DNA of 64,000 bases. It comes from Dromiciops gliroides. Lineage: Eukaryota; Chordata; Mammalia; Microbiotheria; Microbiotheriidae. Within the stretch, counting starts at the first letter, position 1. The number at the start of each line of letters is the position of its first letter. Both the position numbers and the translations under genes were made by a program. The notes under the pieces were generated by a model. The model had not been told where the DNA came from and made no database searches. It worked only from the letters and a program-made list of their open reading frames with translations. Below are positions 12,148 to 24,038 of this stretch, one piece after another. The stretch lies in contig NC_057861.1 in the NCBI RefSeq assembly GCF_019393635.1, positions 54,325,532 to 54,389,531 of the forward strand, written 5' to 3'.

Positions 12148-12612
12148 CTGTCTTAATCTCTTTTGTTCTTGATCTCACCCTCATTTTTGAACATATGCTC
12201 CTCCTCCTCCACCACCCAATAAGGCATGCCTTATAACAAAGAAAAAAGAGAAAAGCAATTCAGCAAAACCAACCCAATGTCACCCATGTCTGATGATAGA
12301 TACAATATCTCTCTCTAGATGTCTCCCACCTGTGGAATGAAAGGAAGAGGTGCCATTTCTCCACTCTTCTCTTGATCATTATAGGTGTTCTGTTCTGGTT
12401 TTTTGTTCTCTTTATATTGTTGTTGTTATGTATGTTGTTTTCTTAGTTCTGTGCAGTTTGTTCTGTATCAGTTTGTCTTCTCACATTTATGTGTCCATTT
12501 GTTGACACAATAAGATTCCATGATACTCACATATCACAATTTGCTCAGCCAATCCTCAATCAATGGGAATATGGTTTGTTTCCAAGTCTTTGCTGTCACA
12601 AAAAGTGCTGCA
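12148..12612 (-). mobile_element. Antisense L1 3' fragment
   Basis: GAAAAGCAATTCAGCAAAACC, ATTCCATGATACTCACATATC, CAATCCTCAATCAATGGG, TTGCTGTCACAAAAAGTGC. Confidence 0.65.
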
Positions 12613-13075
12613 TGACACAAAGACCTGGAAACAAAGTACGCAGATGACTATCAACTGGGAATGGTTCATAAACTGTGGTTTATGAACTTAATAGATTAGA
12701 TGAGTACAGAGAAGCATGAGAAGACTTATATGAACTAATGTTAAGTAAGGAGAACCAGGAAAGTAATATGCACAATGATTACAATACAAATGGTTATGTC
12801 AAAACAAAGCATGGCATTAAAATGTATTTTTTTTAAAGTTTTACATACCAGAAAGAAAGGAGAGAGTTAACCATTAACTGTGATATGGCTAGATAAATTG
12901 TGACACATGAATGTAATAGAATATTATTGTGCTGTAAGAAAACTGAAAACATGAGGAATTCAGAGAAGCAAAGGAAGCTTCATATGAACTGATACAAAGT
13001 GGACAGTGAAACAATGGCTATGATATTGAAAAAAATAAAAGAAAAAGGAATCTGAATGTCCCAGAGAAGATAGGA
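12613..13075 (+). mobile_element. Degenerate L1 3' fragments
   Basis: AAAGACCTGGAAACAAAG, AGAGAAGCATGAGAAGAC, TGATATGGCTAGATAAATTG, TGAATGTAATAGAATATTATTG. Two partly overlapping scraps. Confidence 0.55.
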
Positions 13076-13299
13076 AGAAATGCATTTTTCTCTTTTCATT
13101 GGAGAAGTGGGGGACTATGGATGTAGAATATTGTATACCCTGCCTAATGTTGCTGGAGTCCATTGGTTTTGCTTAACTTTTTTTTTTGTTATAGCACTTC
13201 CCTTGCTCATTGAAGGATCAAGGAGGCACTGCATGGTCTATCTGGAAATGACTGTGATGGAAATGCAAAAGGTATCAATACAGCTTTTTTTTTTAATCA

Positions 13300-13912
13300 C
13301 CAGGAATATTCCCAAAAGCCTCCTAATTGACTTCCCAGCCTCTAGTCTCTTTCCTTTCAAATCCATCCTCCATACGGCTACCAAACTGATATTCTTAAAG
13401 GTTAGAGCTGACCTGTCACCCCTTTACTTGTGAAGCTGCATGGTTCCCTCTTGCTTCTAAGATAAAATACAAACTCTTCTGTCGGGCATGTAGAAACTGC
13501 CACAATCTGGCTCCAGTTTGCTTTTCCAGGATTGCTTCACATTACTCCTCTTCATATACCCCATGTTCCAGCCAAACTGGTTTACTTGCTGTTCCTTGAA
13601 CACGGCACTCCATCTCCTGTCTCTGTGCCTTTGAACACAGCATCTCCCATATCCGGAACGCACCTCCTCCTTTGTGCTTCCTTCCAGGCTCAGCTCAAGT
13701 GCTGCCTCCTACTAGAAAACTATCCTGTTCCTCTGGAAATCATTTTATATTTACTTAGTATCGATTTTGTATTTACTTATCTGAGGGTACATTGTTCCCG
13801 CCCCCAGAATATAAATTCCCTGAGGGTAGGGACTTTGGTTTTTGTCTTCATATACCCAACAGTTAGCACAGTGCCTAGGACAGAATAGGCACTTTATGAA
13901 TGAATGAATAAA
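13300..13912 (+). mobile_element. L2 3' end
   Basis: CACCCCTTTACTTGTGAAGC, CACAATCTGGCTCCAG, TATAAATTCCCTGAGGGTAG and CAGTGCCTAGGACAGAATAG, ending in (GAATGA/AATAAATATT). This is the classic L2 3' terminus. No coding capacity. Confidence 0.8.
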
Positions 13913-13929
13913 TATTTTTCTTATAAGCC

Positions 13930-15225
13930 TAAACACTAAAAGGGGACTGAACCATATCCACTGACATTGTTACTATAAATAATATCTGTAGCTAGAGAGG
14001 ATCAGCAAGAGTGAAGGAAAAGAGAGGCAGCTTACGGGCTACACTGGTGCCTTTGAACACTTGAAGACATTTTTGTCAAATGAAAGGATGGCCCACAGGT
14101 TCTTGGAGAGACATGTAAAGGAGCTGGTGAAGTGTGTGTCATTGTACAACCAAAGACAAGAAACCATTTCACACAATGCTTTGTTATCTCAACTTACAGT
14201 ATTCAAGATACGTGTATCTATACACACATATTTACATACACACACTGCATAAATAAGTTACCATGATGATAACTCCAGTTTATATACCAAAAGATCAAAT
14301 GGAGAAATTCAAAAATTAAATGTGCTAAAGATCAGCTGGAGAAATTCTATAGAGAATCTGACCATTCCTAAGTCAACCTATACCTCAATCCTCAGTAACT
14401 TCACTGTAAAGGAGGGGCACAGGGCTAGAAAAATGGTTTGGGGAGCTATAAATGAGAGTGACCACAACTTCATGCAATCCTCTCTCATTAGTCCACTCAA
14501 CCTTTCCACAAATAGTCTGTCAATGATCTTTGAACAATGTGGTGCCTGGGATTGCCCATGATGCTTCAGACATGGTGTAAAGAGGGCGGAGTACAGCCTG
14601 ATTAGCACCTCCACTCTTTTGAGTTCTATGGCTCTCATGAACTTTCTGGGTTGCTGGATCATACTGCTAATTCATGTTGAGCTTACAATACACTAAACCC
14701 CCTACATCCTTTTCACTCAAATGGGGGTCTTGTCATCCTCTTCTTTCTCTTCCTTCCCCCTGCCCCCTCCCCACTCTATATGTAACATTGCTTTTTTAAA
14801 AAAAAGATTTCCTATCAGTGGTGAAGTTTTTCAAGTGTTTCCATTCACAGAAGATAATGAATTAATTGCATCAAGCCTTCAATTAAATCCAGGTTAATTT
14901 GAATGAGATGGGCTTTGCTAGCCATACAAGAAATACAAAATTATTTTTAAATGTGCATTGCCCAGATTATAGCCTATAACTGCATCAGCAGCCCAAAGAG
15001 ATAGTGCTTTAGTGTACATGTATATACACACATACATGACCCTTGGAAAAATACTGCAGAGGGCAAATGAACTTGGCCCATAATAGAATAGACCAGGGCT
15101 TCTTAAACTCTTTACACTCTCGATCCCTTTTCACCTGAGAAATATTTATGTAAGCCCTGGTATATAGGTATATAAAATAGGTATGCATAACCTTTTACTG
15201 TTGCCAGATTTTTCACAACCCTCCT
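13930..15225. other. Mostly unassigned, with a CR1/L3-like scrap
   Basis: TCATGTTGAGCTTACAATAC and ACTAAACCCCCTACATCC near 14670-14710 resemble antisense CR1/L3. The rest is unrecognised. Confidence 0.4.
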
Positions 15226-15237
15226 ACATTCATTTCT

Positions 15238-15390
15238 TATTTTATTTTTTTGTGAGGCAATTGGGGTTAAATGACTTGCCCAGGGTCACACAGCTAGTAA
15301 GTATTAAGTGTCTGAGGCCGGATTTGAACTGAGGTCCTCCTGAATCCAGGGCCGGTGCTCTATCCACTGTGCCACCTAGCTGCCCCAACT
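15238..15390 (-). mobile_element. Short tRNA-type SINE with duplication
   Basis: Flanked by TTCATTTCT at 15229-15237 and 15394-15402. GTGAGGCAATTGGGG to GTGCCACCTAGCTGCCCC. Confidence 0.93.
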
Positions 15391-15404
15391 ACGTTCATTT
15401 CTAA

Positions 15405-16030
15405 GACCCCATAAGGTAACCCATAGTTTAAGAAGCTTTGGAATAGATGATCAGGCAGGATCACATTTGGGAAAATACTCAGTACTTCTAGAGATCCTAA
15501 GCTGCTCACTGCTTACAAAATCCCATCTAACACCAATAATCCTCCAAGAATGTTAAATAGCTATGGAACATGGAATCTCACAATCTCAGAAGAATCAAAG
15601 TAGTTGGTGACACAATGATAAAGGAAAGGCATTTGGTGGATATAAAGAGGATGCAACATATTGTTGCACTTGCAAGCAAAAAAAAAGAATCTTCGAAGAA
15701 TGGAAAAGGAGATGGGCTAGTCATGTGGTCAGAGAGAAGACCAATGGACAGTCATCAGTCCTCATAAAACAGTGAAGCAACCAAAGGCAGATCTCTCACA
15801 TGTTGAGTGCATCTTTTACAGAAGTTTACAGGAAGACATCCAACAGATGCACAAAGAACATCTGCATGAATTGCTATTTGCACTGGTAGAGGAAAGACTG
15901 CATATGAGTGAAGATCACAGATTCATTAACGTATTGAGGCCTAAGTAGGAGGTTATTTGCAGGCACACTGCTTCCCCGAGTAAAAGGCAGGCTTTATTTT
16001 AATTTTTTTCTTTGTAACCTTAGTGCCAAG
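15405..16030. other. Unassigned, possible decayed LINE
   Basis: Region 15570-15960 loosely resembles the C-terminal part of an RTE/jockey-like ORF (a KEMG-SCGQREDQWT phrase when frames are mixed), but too decayed to name. Confidence 0.25.
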
Positions 16031-16034
16031 TACA

Positions 16035-16445
16035 GTTGTTGTTCATCCTTTGTTTTCAAAAAGGACCAATGACATCACAGGGTGATGTCTGGACTTGTGC
16101 ATGAATTGGATTTAAGCTAGGTATAGTCACTCAAAGTTGTCAGCTTCACTCTCTCTTCTAGTCATTGAAGTCCAGTGGCAGGACAGAAATCAAGGCAACT
16201 GGTAATGGCCCAGGATGCAGTAGGTGACCTTGCCATCTCTGATGTGACCAAGCTCTAAGTGCTACACAGTGCCTGCTTTGGCCAATTTCATTTTTTCATC
16301 TGCCTATTCTACTTTAAGAAGTCTTCACATGCTTGAGGCAGACATACCCTTAACTCCCTGGTGGATTTGAGGCCTGTTGGTTACCTTCAACTTGGTCTAG
16401 TCTATCTGCCGAGACAGTTTACCAGGGTGTGGCCGCTGTGGAAGG
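16035..16445 (+). repeat. Interspersed repeat, first copy of an unnamed family
   Basis: Starts GTTGTTCATCCTTTGTTTTC and contains AAGGACCAATGACATCACAG and GGCCCAGGATGCAGTAGGTG. The family has no open frame or tRNA head; it looks like a non-autonomous element. It is followed directly by a long SINE. Confidence 0.65.
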
Positions 16446-16449
16446 TAAG

Positions 16450-16704
16450 TGATACAGTAGAGATAGAGCACTGGTTCAAGAAGACCAGAGTTCAAATCCA
16501 GCCTCTGTCACCTACTAAATGTGTATGTAACCCTGGGCAAGTCACTTAACCCTGGGCAAGTCACTTAACCCTGTTTACCTCAGTTTCCTCATCTATAAAA
16601 CAAGCTGGAGAAGGAAATGGCAAACTACTCCAGTATCTTTGCCAAGAAAACCCCAAGTGGGGTCACAAAGAGTTAGACATTACTGAAACAACAAAAACAA
16701 CAAG
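16450..16704 (+). mobile_element. Long tRNA-type SINE with internal duplication
   Basis: CAGAGTTCAAATCCAGCC, then CCTGGGCAAGTCACTTAACC twice in tandem (a 21-base duplication near 16531-16572), then CCAGTATCTTTGCCAAGAAA and the GTGGGGTCACAAAGAGTTAG tail. It abuts the 3' end of the PSMC6 pseudogene. Confidence 0.85.
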
Positions 16705-17843
16705 GCCACTGCACAGGTTTGTGGTCTGTCTAGTTTAGGCTACAGCTTCCTAGAATTAGCCACTTTTCTGACAGTTTTCATGAAATCTTCCTGTGCTACA
16801 AAATTGTGATCAACACAAATTGCAAATGTTACCTGCTTCTGGGCAAACATTTCTCAGTTTTGCTCTGCTGGAGCCATCTGAGATCTTCACAGTTGCTTTA
16901 TAATCTATTTCACCAGGTTTTGTTATAAGGCCTGCATGAATCTTTAGTATGTGTAATGCTTGTTCATTTGGTAAATCAACATGCATTTTTCTATTTAATC
17001 TTCCTGGACCAACAAAGCAGGGCCCAGTGTGTCTAGTCTTTATGTAGCCATGATCATTTTTTCTCTGTGTAAATCCATCTCTCTGATTCAGGAACTCCAC
17101 TAAAGTTGTCTGAATTTCTCTAACAGCTAGAGTAGCCTCAGAAAAACAAAAGGCACCAAGAGCATCTATTTCATCCATGAAAATTATGCACAGCTGATGA
17201 TCCCTGATATAACCGAACATTTTTCCAATCAAACAAGCATCTTCACCAATGCACTCGTCTACAATAGAATTAGATACAAAAAATTCCAATCCAGCTGGAT
17301 AGCAAAAGCTCTTGGTAAGGTTGTTTTTCATGTTCGTAGTAGTCCATATAGCAAATAACCTTTTAGAGATATTGTTTCTACACAATGTAATAATTTAGAG
17401 TTTATAAAGGAGTAATTCTTTGACCTCTCAATTGTTCAGACAGACCTCCAAATTCAGAGTTAGAAGCATTCCCAGGGGCCTCATGAGATGTTGCAAGCCA
17501 GTAGATCAAACTCTCAACAAATATCTCATGATAGTGTAGTCACAGCCAGAGCAACTCTTGTCTCTGGCTTCAGCTTACTTTGGTTGCGCTGACATTGACA
17601 ACCTACAACATAACATATCTTGGTTCATTTGATGCTTTAGTAATGAATTTTCTTCTGTTAATTAAGCATTTCACTCGATATCTGCCTGCCACTTTGTAAG
17701 GTCTTTGGATCATTTTCAGACTTTGCTTATCGCTTGGCAAGCTCTTTAAACTGTTTCCTTAACTCTTTGAGGTGCTCATCAATCTTCTTCTCCTGAAGCA
17801 GCTTCTTTCAGTAGTCTGAAGAACTAATCTCTGGGTCTGCCAT
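16705..17843 (-). pseudogene. PSMC6: Processed pseudogene of PSMC6 (26S proteasome ATPase RPT4)
   Basis: Read on the minus strand from an ATG at 17843 (MADPEISSSDY, then a stop where a sense codon is expected) to about 16705. The N-terminal coiled-coil part is recognisable (HLKELRKQFKELAKR). The Walker A loop region is broken. The open part 17385-16810 keeps [29 protein letters not shown] (Walker B, DEID intact), [34 protein letters not shown] and [16 protein letters not shown] frameshift near 16830 moves the last part ([17 protein letters not shown]) into another frame. No introns, several stops and frameshifts: a dead retrocopy. No poly(A) tail is visible; a SINE abuts the 3' end. Confidence 0.93.
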
Positions 17844-17879
17844 GATGAAAAGGTGCTATTCATAGAGGATTCATGAGCT

Positions 17880-18135
17880 GATCACTGAAACATGCAGTGG
17901 AAGAGGCATTCCAGGGAGAGGGAACAAAAATAAAAATGCCGAGGTGAAAAAGCCAGGAGACCATTTTGGTTCCAATGACAAATGGTTGGAAACCAAGGGA
18001 CCAGATAATGAAGGACCTTGAACTCCAGGCTATGGCGGTGGCATCTATGACAACCGGGAGTCACTGAAACTTTCGAGCAGGGGAGGGATGTAAACAAAAT
18101 AGTGTTTTAGGAAGATTTATCTGGAAATCTGTACA
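17880..18135 (+). repeat. Old interspersed repeat
   Basis: GGCATTCCAGGGAGAGGGAAC, GACCTTGAACTCCAGGC, GGGAGTCACTGAAAC, GAGCAGGGGAGGGATG. The same phrases occur at 21605-21740 and 58265-58420. Family not named. Confidence 0.55.
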
Positions 18136-20644
18136 GAATGTCCAAATTCGGGAAGACACTAAGTGATGAGACTTAGTGACGATACTAAGGTTTCAAGCCT
18201 GGGTGACAGAAAGAATAACAGTACTATCATCACTTACATACCAAATCATAAATTTTTTCAAAGATTTAAAATCTGAGTTTCCATCATCATATTTTCAAAA
18301 CAAACCAAAGTCAAACTCCTGAATTGGACTTCCTCCTTTTAAATTATTTATTTTCAGGGTACATCATTATTATATTTAATTTCATTTATTATTTAAAAAT
18401 CTAAAATGTTCTTCCAGAATACCACAGAAGGCCATCATAAAGGATAAAAATCAAAGTATTTAAGGATTCTTAACCTCAGAGATCAGAATAGGGTTAAAAA
18501 GACATTGGAACAGATCTGCTTGCAAAGTAGAAAGCTTCCTTCAACTGGAGATGGCCAAGCAGTGTTGAATGGACCACTTAGAAGGGATGCTTGAGAGTGG
18601 ACTTTTGTATTGGGTAAGAAATTGGATTAGATGATATGTTTTATATATATTATACACACACACATATATATACACAACAAAGCAAGAGATGGGACTGATC
18701 TTGTCTGCAAAACAGTCTGGAAACGCAGAGGGTCCTGAGGCAGGGCCCCATCAGGGTGAGAAGTGGGCAGTGATCCCATCCCCCACTCCCACTCATGATG
18801 CAAGAGTAGGTCTGGGAAGCCGCCTGGGACAGAGGGGAAGAAACTAGCTGAGGGCTTCTGCACATCAAGAAAAGCATCCTACAGTCCTGACTAGACTCCT
18901 GTACTGCCTTCTATCCCTGCCTTTTCGGAGGAGGGCCTTCTTGGATGTCACCAGATACAGCATCTCTATCTTCCAGGAGGCTAAACTTTAAGGGAAGACT
19001 TCAAACTGTCTAATCTTGTGCCTCCTTCAACAGACTTTTCTCCAACCACTGGATTTACTGCTCAGCATATTCCTATCCCTTATGCTCAACCCATTCTAAT
19101 GATCCTGAACAGCCAATGTATAAACTTTATTCTCCATCTTCAACTCCAAATTCACTCAGGTCTATCTGTCTCAACTTGACCCATTCAATGACCTACTGCA
19201 GATCTGCCCTCCCTTCTCACCATGCCGTCTGGAATGCCTGCTCCATAATAAACACATTTCCCTTCCTCTTAAGCCTCTTTCTTTTCTGCTTTTACATTCT
19301 GGCCCTAAGTGAGGCATAGCTACCTCCCAACAACACTGCTTCCCTCACCACACTTTCTAGTACTGGTTACAACTTCTCTCATATTCATCTCCACCCCCTC
19401 CAACTCAATGGGGTGTGTGTGGGGGAACATTGCCACTTCAAGACCCTTCCTGGGCCAACTTTACTAAACAAGCTCTCCACCTCTGAGGTTCGTGCAATCC
19501 AAATTTATTACTCAATCTAAAACCTGGTGGCTGTTATCTATAGATAACCTCCCACATGGACTTTCTTCAGTGAGTTCAGTACTTTGTTCACAGTCTTTCT
19601 CTTCTCCTCATCTTCTGCCTTCACAACAGGGGACTCCTACACAGTGATTCCTCGTCAAATACCCTAGCATCTTGGTTCTTCAATCTACTCTGTTCCCATG
19701 ACCTATTTCTCCAATCCATCTCAGCTACACTCATAGAAGGTCACATGCTTGATCTCGCCATTAGCCATAAATATTCTACATCTATTCATTCTCACGAACT
19801 TTGAAATTCCCTTAACTGAGCATAAGCTTTTATCATTCCATATTTCCCTATGCCTTATGACCCCTAACCCTGTTCTTCATCATTGTGACATCCATTTCCT
19901 TCACCCTTCAGGTTTTCCCAGGCCCCTCAAAGCATTGAAACCATTTGTTCAGAACTCCTTCCTCCCTTTTCTCCCTATTCCTTATCTCATCACTAAGACG
20001 TCTCCTTCTACTATCTCCTCTTTCACTCTAGTTTCAGACAAAGAAGTGGTCCTTCTCTTTGTCAAAGCAAACCCCTCTATTTGTACCCTTAATTCCATCC
20101 CCTTCTGGCTTTTTCAGAAAATTGCTCCCATTATCATCCCCATTCTCTCACTTTCGACCACTCCCTATCTCCTGTCTCTTTCCTTACTGCCAACACCCCT
20201 CTTGTTCTATCCATCCCTGCTAGCTGTCACCGTTTATCTGTCCTCTGCTTCCTGCCTAAACTCCTTGAGATAGACATTTACAATTGTTACTTCTACTTCC
20301 TCTCCTCCTACTCTGTCCTAAACTCTTTGCAATCTGTATTTCAACTTTATAATTCAACTGAAATTGCCCTCTCTGCAGCTACCATCCATCTCTTAGCTGA
20401 TGTCCTTGCTTCAATCCCGATCTTCCTTGACCTCTCTTCCCCATTTGGCAGTGTCAATCACTTTACTTCCTCTCTCCAGGATACTTTCTCCTCTCTAAGT
20501 TTGGGATACTGCTCTCTTTTGGTTTTTCTTCTATGTGTCTAATTACTTCCTCTCAGTCTCCTTTGTTGCTTCTTCACTCTACACTATTTTACTTGATCTC
20601 ATTAACTCTCATGGGTTCAATGATCATCTCTATGCAGATGATTT

Positions 20645-20648
20645 CCAC

Positions 20649-20686
<38 letters not shown>

Positions 20687-20835
20687 GTATATGTATGTAT
20701 GGGAACCATCTGTATACACACATATACACCCATGTCCCCATATTACATATATGCATGGATATATTGTATAAACCTATAGAAATGCATAGACATATATCTA
20801 TATGTGTCTATATGTGTGTGGTAATAATGTCTTGA
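20645..20835. repeat. TA/CA-rich microsatellite
   Basis: ATATATATATATACACACAC then (CA)n and degenerate ATATG/TACAC repeats, replacing part of the L2. Confidence 0.9.
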
Positions 20836-21265
20836 CTCATTGGTGAATTAGATATAAGTGAGGCAGAGTTGCACAAAGTTGTTCGCCTTCCTCTCTCTTC
20901 TAGAGTCATCAAAGTCCAGTAGCTAGACAAAAGTCAAGAAAACTGGTGATGGCCCAGGATGCAGTGGACGACCTTGCTGTCTTCAATGTCTGACCAAGCT
21001 CTAAGTGCTCCACAGCACCTGCTTCAGGTGCCTTCACAGCTATTGGAGCAAACTGTTTTCATCTGCCCGTTTCATTGGGGGAAGTCTTCACATGCTTTCA
21101 ACGAATGCCCCCTAACCCTCAACTCACTGATGGTTTGGAGCCTATGGCGGCTGCACATGCTGCTGCTCCTTGGAGCCACAGGTGAGAATTGCCAGGTAGA
21201 CACCAAAGGTGGATCAGCAACCCTTGAAGGGGCTCAGCAGCCCTCACACCAGAGGTGCCAGTTCT
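20835..21265 (+). repeat. Interspersed repeat, second copy of the 16035 family
   Basis: Shares CTCTTCTAGAGTCATCAAAG, GGCCCAGGATGCAGTGGACG, ACCAAGCTCTAAGTGCT and GAAGTCTTCACATGCTT with 16035-16440 in the same order and orientation. It interrupts an L2. No coding capacity; I cannot name the family with confidence. Confidence 0.65.
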
Positions 21266-21744
21266 CCTGAACACCCTCCACACCCTATAGGTATGTATGT
21301 GTATATGTGTGCGTGTGTGTGTATGTTTATATCTATGTATAGCCCTAGTTTCTCTGCTGAGCTGTAGTCACACATCTCCAACTGCCTCTTGGACATTTCA
21401 AACTGGATGTCCCATAGGAATCTTAAATTCATCATGTCCAAAATAGGAGTCATTATTTTTTCCCCAAACCTGCCTCCTTCTCAACTTGGCTTTTACTGCT
21501 GAGAGCACTGTTGGCCTCCCAAATCATACAGGCAACAACTTCAGTGTCATAGATAAATTCTCACTTTAACTCACCCCACATACCCAATCCATTGCTAAAT
21601 CTTGTAATGAAAGGCTCTGAATGCCAAATAAGAGGATTTTCTTTCTGATTTTAGAGGTGACAGGGAGTCACTGGAATCTACTGAGTGGGAGATAGGGGAA
21701 GACATGGTTAAACTTGTTTTTTAGGAAAGCCACTTTGACAACTT

Positions 21745-22440
21745 GAATGAAAGATGTTGGGTAAACACATAAAAATAAAAACCAAAGAAACAATTTGTTA
21801 TTTACTTGGGAAGATTGGTTGACAATATGGTGAGAAAAAGACTCAGACCCATTTCTCATACCACATACTTGAATGAATTCCAGCTAGACAAGAGACTTAA
21901 ATATAAAAAAGGAACTATAAAAAGGTTGAAAATACAATGAAGTAGTTGTCTCAGTTGTGCAGAGGAGATCCATTTTCTTTGATTTACCAAAGAGAAGCAA
22001 TTGGAGACAAAAATATGTTTACTTTAAAATAAAACACTTCTATATAACAAAAAAACCCTACATAATTAATTTAAAAGTAACAGATCAGGAGAAAATATTC
22101 ACAACATGACAGCTTAAACATAAGTACATAAGGAACTATTAAAGGTCAAAGTGGTCATTCCCAAGTGCTCAATGGTTAAGTGGTCAAAGAATGTGAACTT
22201 AGGAATGAAACATGAATTATTGGTACTCACCTGAAAAAATGCTCAGCCTGACTAATAATTAAAGAGATGCAAATTAAACCAACTCTGAGGTATTACTTCA
22301 CACATATGAAACTGGTAAAAATAATAAAAAACAACAAAACACAATGCTGATGAAGTGTTAAAGAGAAGCAGCTGAATGGGAGTAAAAAAACAAACAAAAA
22401 CCCAAAGAACCTTAATTGGGATTTAGGAAGTGAATGAAAA
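21745..22440 (+). mobile_element. Degenerate L1 ORF2 region
   Basis: AATATTCACAACATGACAGC, AATTAAAGAGATGCAAATTA, CCAACTCTGAGGTATTACTTC, CATATGAAACTGGTAAAAAT: the same ORF2 stretch as 31385-31460, with many stops. Confidence 0.6.
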
Positions 22441-22479
22441 ATGATTATATAGAGTTATTCCATAAGTCTTAGTGTAGTT

Positions 22480-22497
22480 TTAAGTGTTAACAATCTG
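22480..22497. repeat. Target-site duplication, left copy
   Basis: TTAAGTGTTAACAATCTG, identical to 27423-27440. Joining the flanks gives a short palindromic element running from CCATAAGTCTTAGTGTAG to TGAGATACCCTGTAT, resembling a mariner-type MITE, which was the insertion target. Confidence 0.85.
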
Positions 22498-24038
22498 GAC
22501 ACAGATCCAGCCCCAGGCAGGCTGCACCAGAGAAAGAGACCTCCAGAGCCTCTGAATCTGGTGCAAATGATGGCTTCTTCTGGAACTAAGCTCATCATCT
22601 GGTGAGACAGCTGAGCAGTTGGCCGGGGGGAGATTACAGGGGTCTCTACTGGTGCTGAGGTGGAGCTTGGTTGTTTTATCTCTGCTGGAAATCAGGAAGC
22701 AGCATTGAGTGGCAGTGGCCCAGGTGGGAGAGGGGTGCAGACTTGCTGGAGCTATCAACCCCCCGGGGTTATTTACAGACCAGAGCATAGGCCAGAAGGA
22801 GGTAAAGGTCAAGAAATAGGCAGGCAAGATAAGCAGACAGAGAAAGATGCAAACCATAGAAAGTTTCTTCAGTGACAAGGAAGATTGAGGTGCACCCTCA
22901 GAAGAGGATAGCAATGTCAGGTCTCCTATATCCAAAGCTTTCAAGAAAAATATGAATTGGTCTCAGGTCATAGTGGCACTCAAAAAGAATTTTGAAGATA
23001 AAGTAAGAGAGGTAGAGGAAAAAATAGAAAGAGAAATGAAAGTGCTGAAGGAAAGTCATGAGAAAAAAGTCAACATCTTGAAAAGCCAAATGGAAAAGCT
23101 CTCTGAAGAAAATAATTGCTGAAGGGGGCAGAGCCAAGATGGCAGAGGAAAGACATTAAACGCACAGAGCTCCTGATACGATCACCCCAAAAATAGCAAT
23201 AAAGAACCCTTGGAGTAGAAAAACACACAAAAATACGGGCTGAGAGTTTTCTCCAGCTATAGATAGATTTCAGGGGGCCGTGCTGGGCCATGAATAAAGC
23301 CTAACCCCACAATCGGGCCAACACACCAGATACCCGCCTGAGGAATTTGCCCCAGTGCCTCTGAATTGGCTGCAGCACTGGTGTCTTCTGGAACCGAGTG
23401 CGCGGTCAGGTCGAACGGCTGGCCTGGGGTAGAGGGGGGGGTAAGTGTAGAGGTACCAGTGGACTGGGGGGAAAGATTCAACTGTTCCACCCCAGCAGGG
23501 AACCAGGAAGAAATCCTGAGCAGTGGGAGGCCCAGATGGGGGAGGGGAGCAGGGGAGCAGGCTCATCAAGGCTAAAAACCACAGCATAGAAAGCTTTGCT
23601 GGTTGGTTGTTTAGTAAGTAAGTTTGAGGTTATCTCCAGACCAGAGAACAGGCCAGGTGAGATTAAAACCTGCACCACCTCAAACCAAAACACCTGGTAC
23701 CCTCTGAAGCTGGGAACAGGAACAGAACCAAGAAGCAGCCCTACCTCCCCACCCCACAGTGGAGAGTTTAAAATAAAATAAAAGCGAGGCCAGGCAGGCT
23801 GAGAAGAAGCCCAATCATCCCCCAGGCCACACTGTACCTCAAACAGTGTGTCCTAAAAGCAGTGCCATACTTTAAGAAGGAGTTAAAAGCCAAGAAATAG
23901 TAAACCAGGATGAGTAGGCAGAGAAAGTAGAAGACCATCAAAAACTTCTTTGGGGGTAAGATAGACTACAATACAACCTCAGAAGAAGAAGATAATGACA
24001 AGGTCAAAGCTCCAACATCCAAAGCTTCCAAGAAAAAT

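Larger units (their letters stand above)
19000..21600 (+). mobile_element. L2-type LINE fragment, interrupted
   Basis: Translating the plus strand gives degraded L2 reverse transcriptase: a CTLNSIPFWLFQKIAPIIIP segment, LDLSSPFGSVNHF (the LDLSAAFDTV region) and HLYADDFHIYI (the YADD catalytic box, near 20630). The L2 sequence breaks at a TA/CA microsatellite (20645-20830) and an unrelated repeat (20835-21265), and resumes at about 21350 (CTCCAACTGCCTCTTGGAC). The reading frame is lost. Confidence 0.75.
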
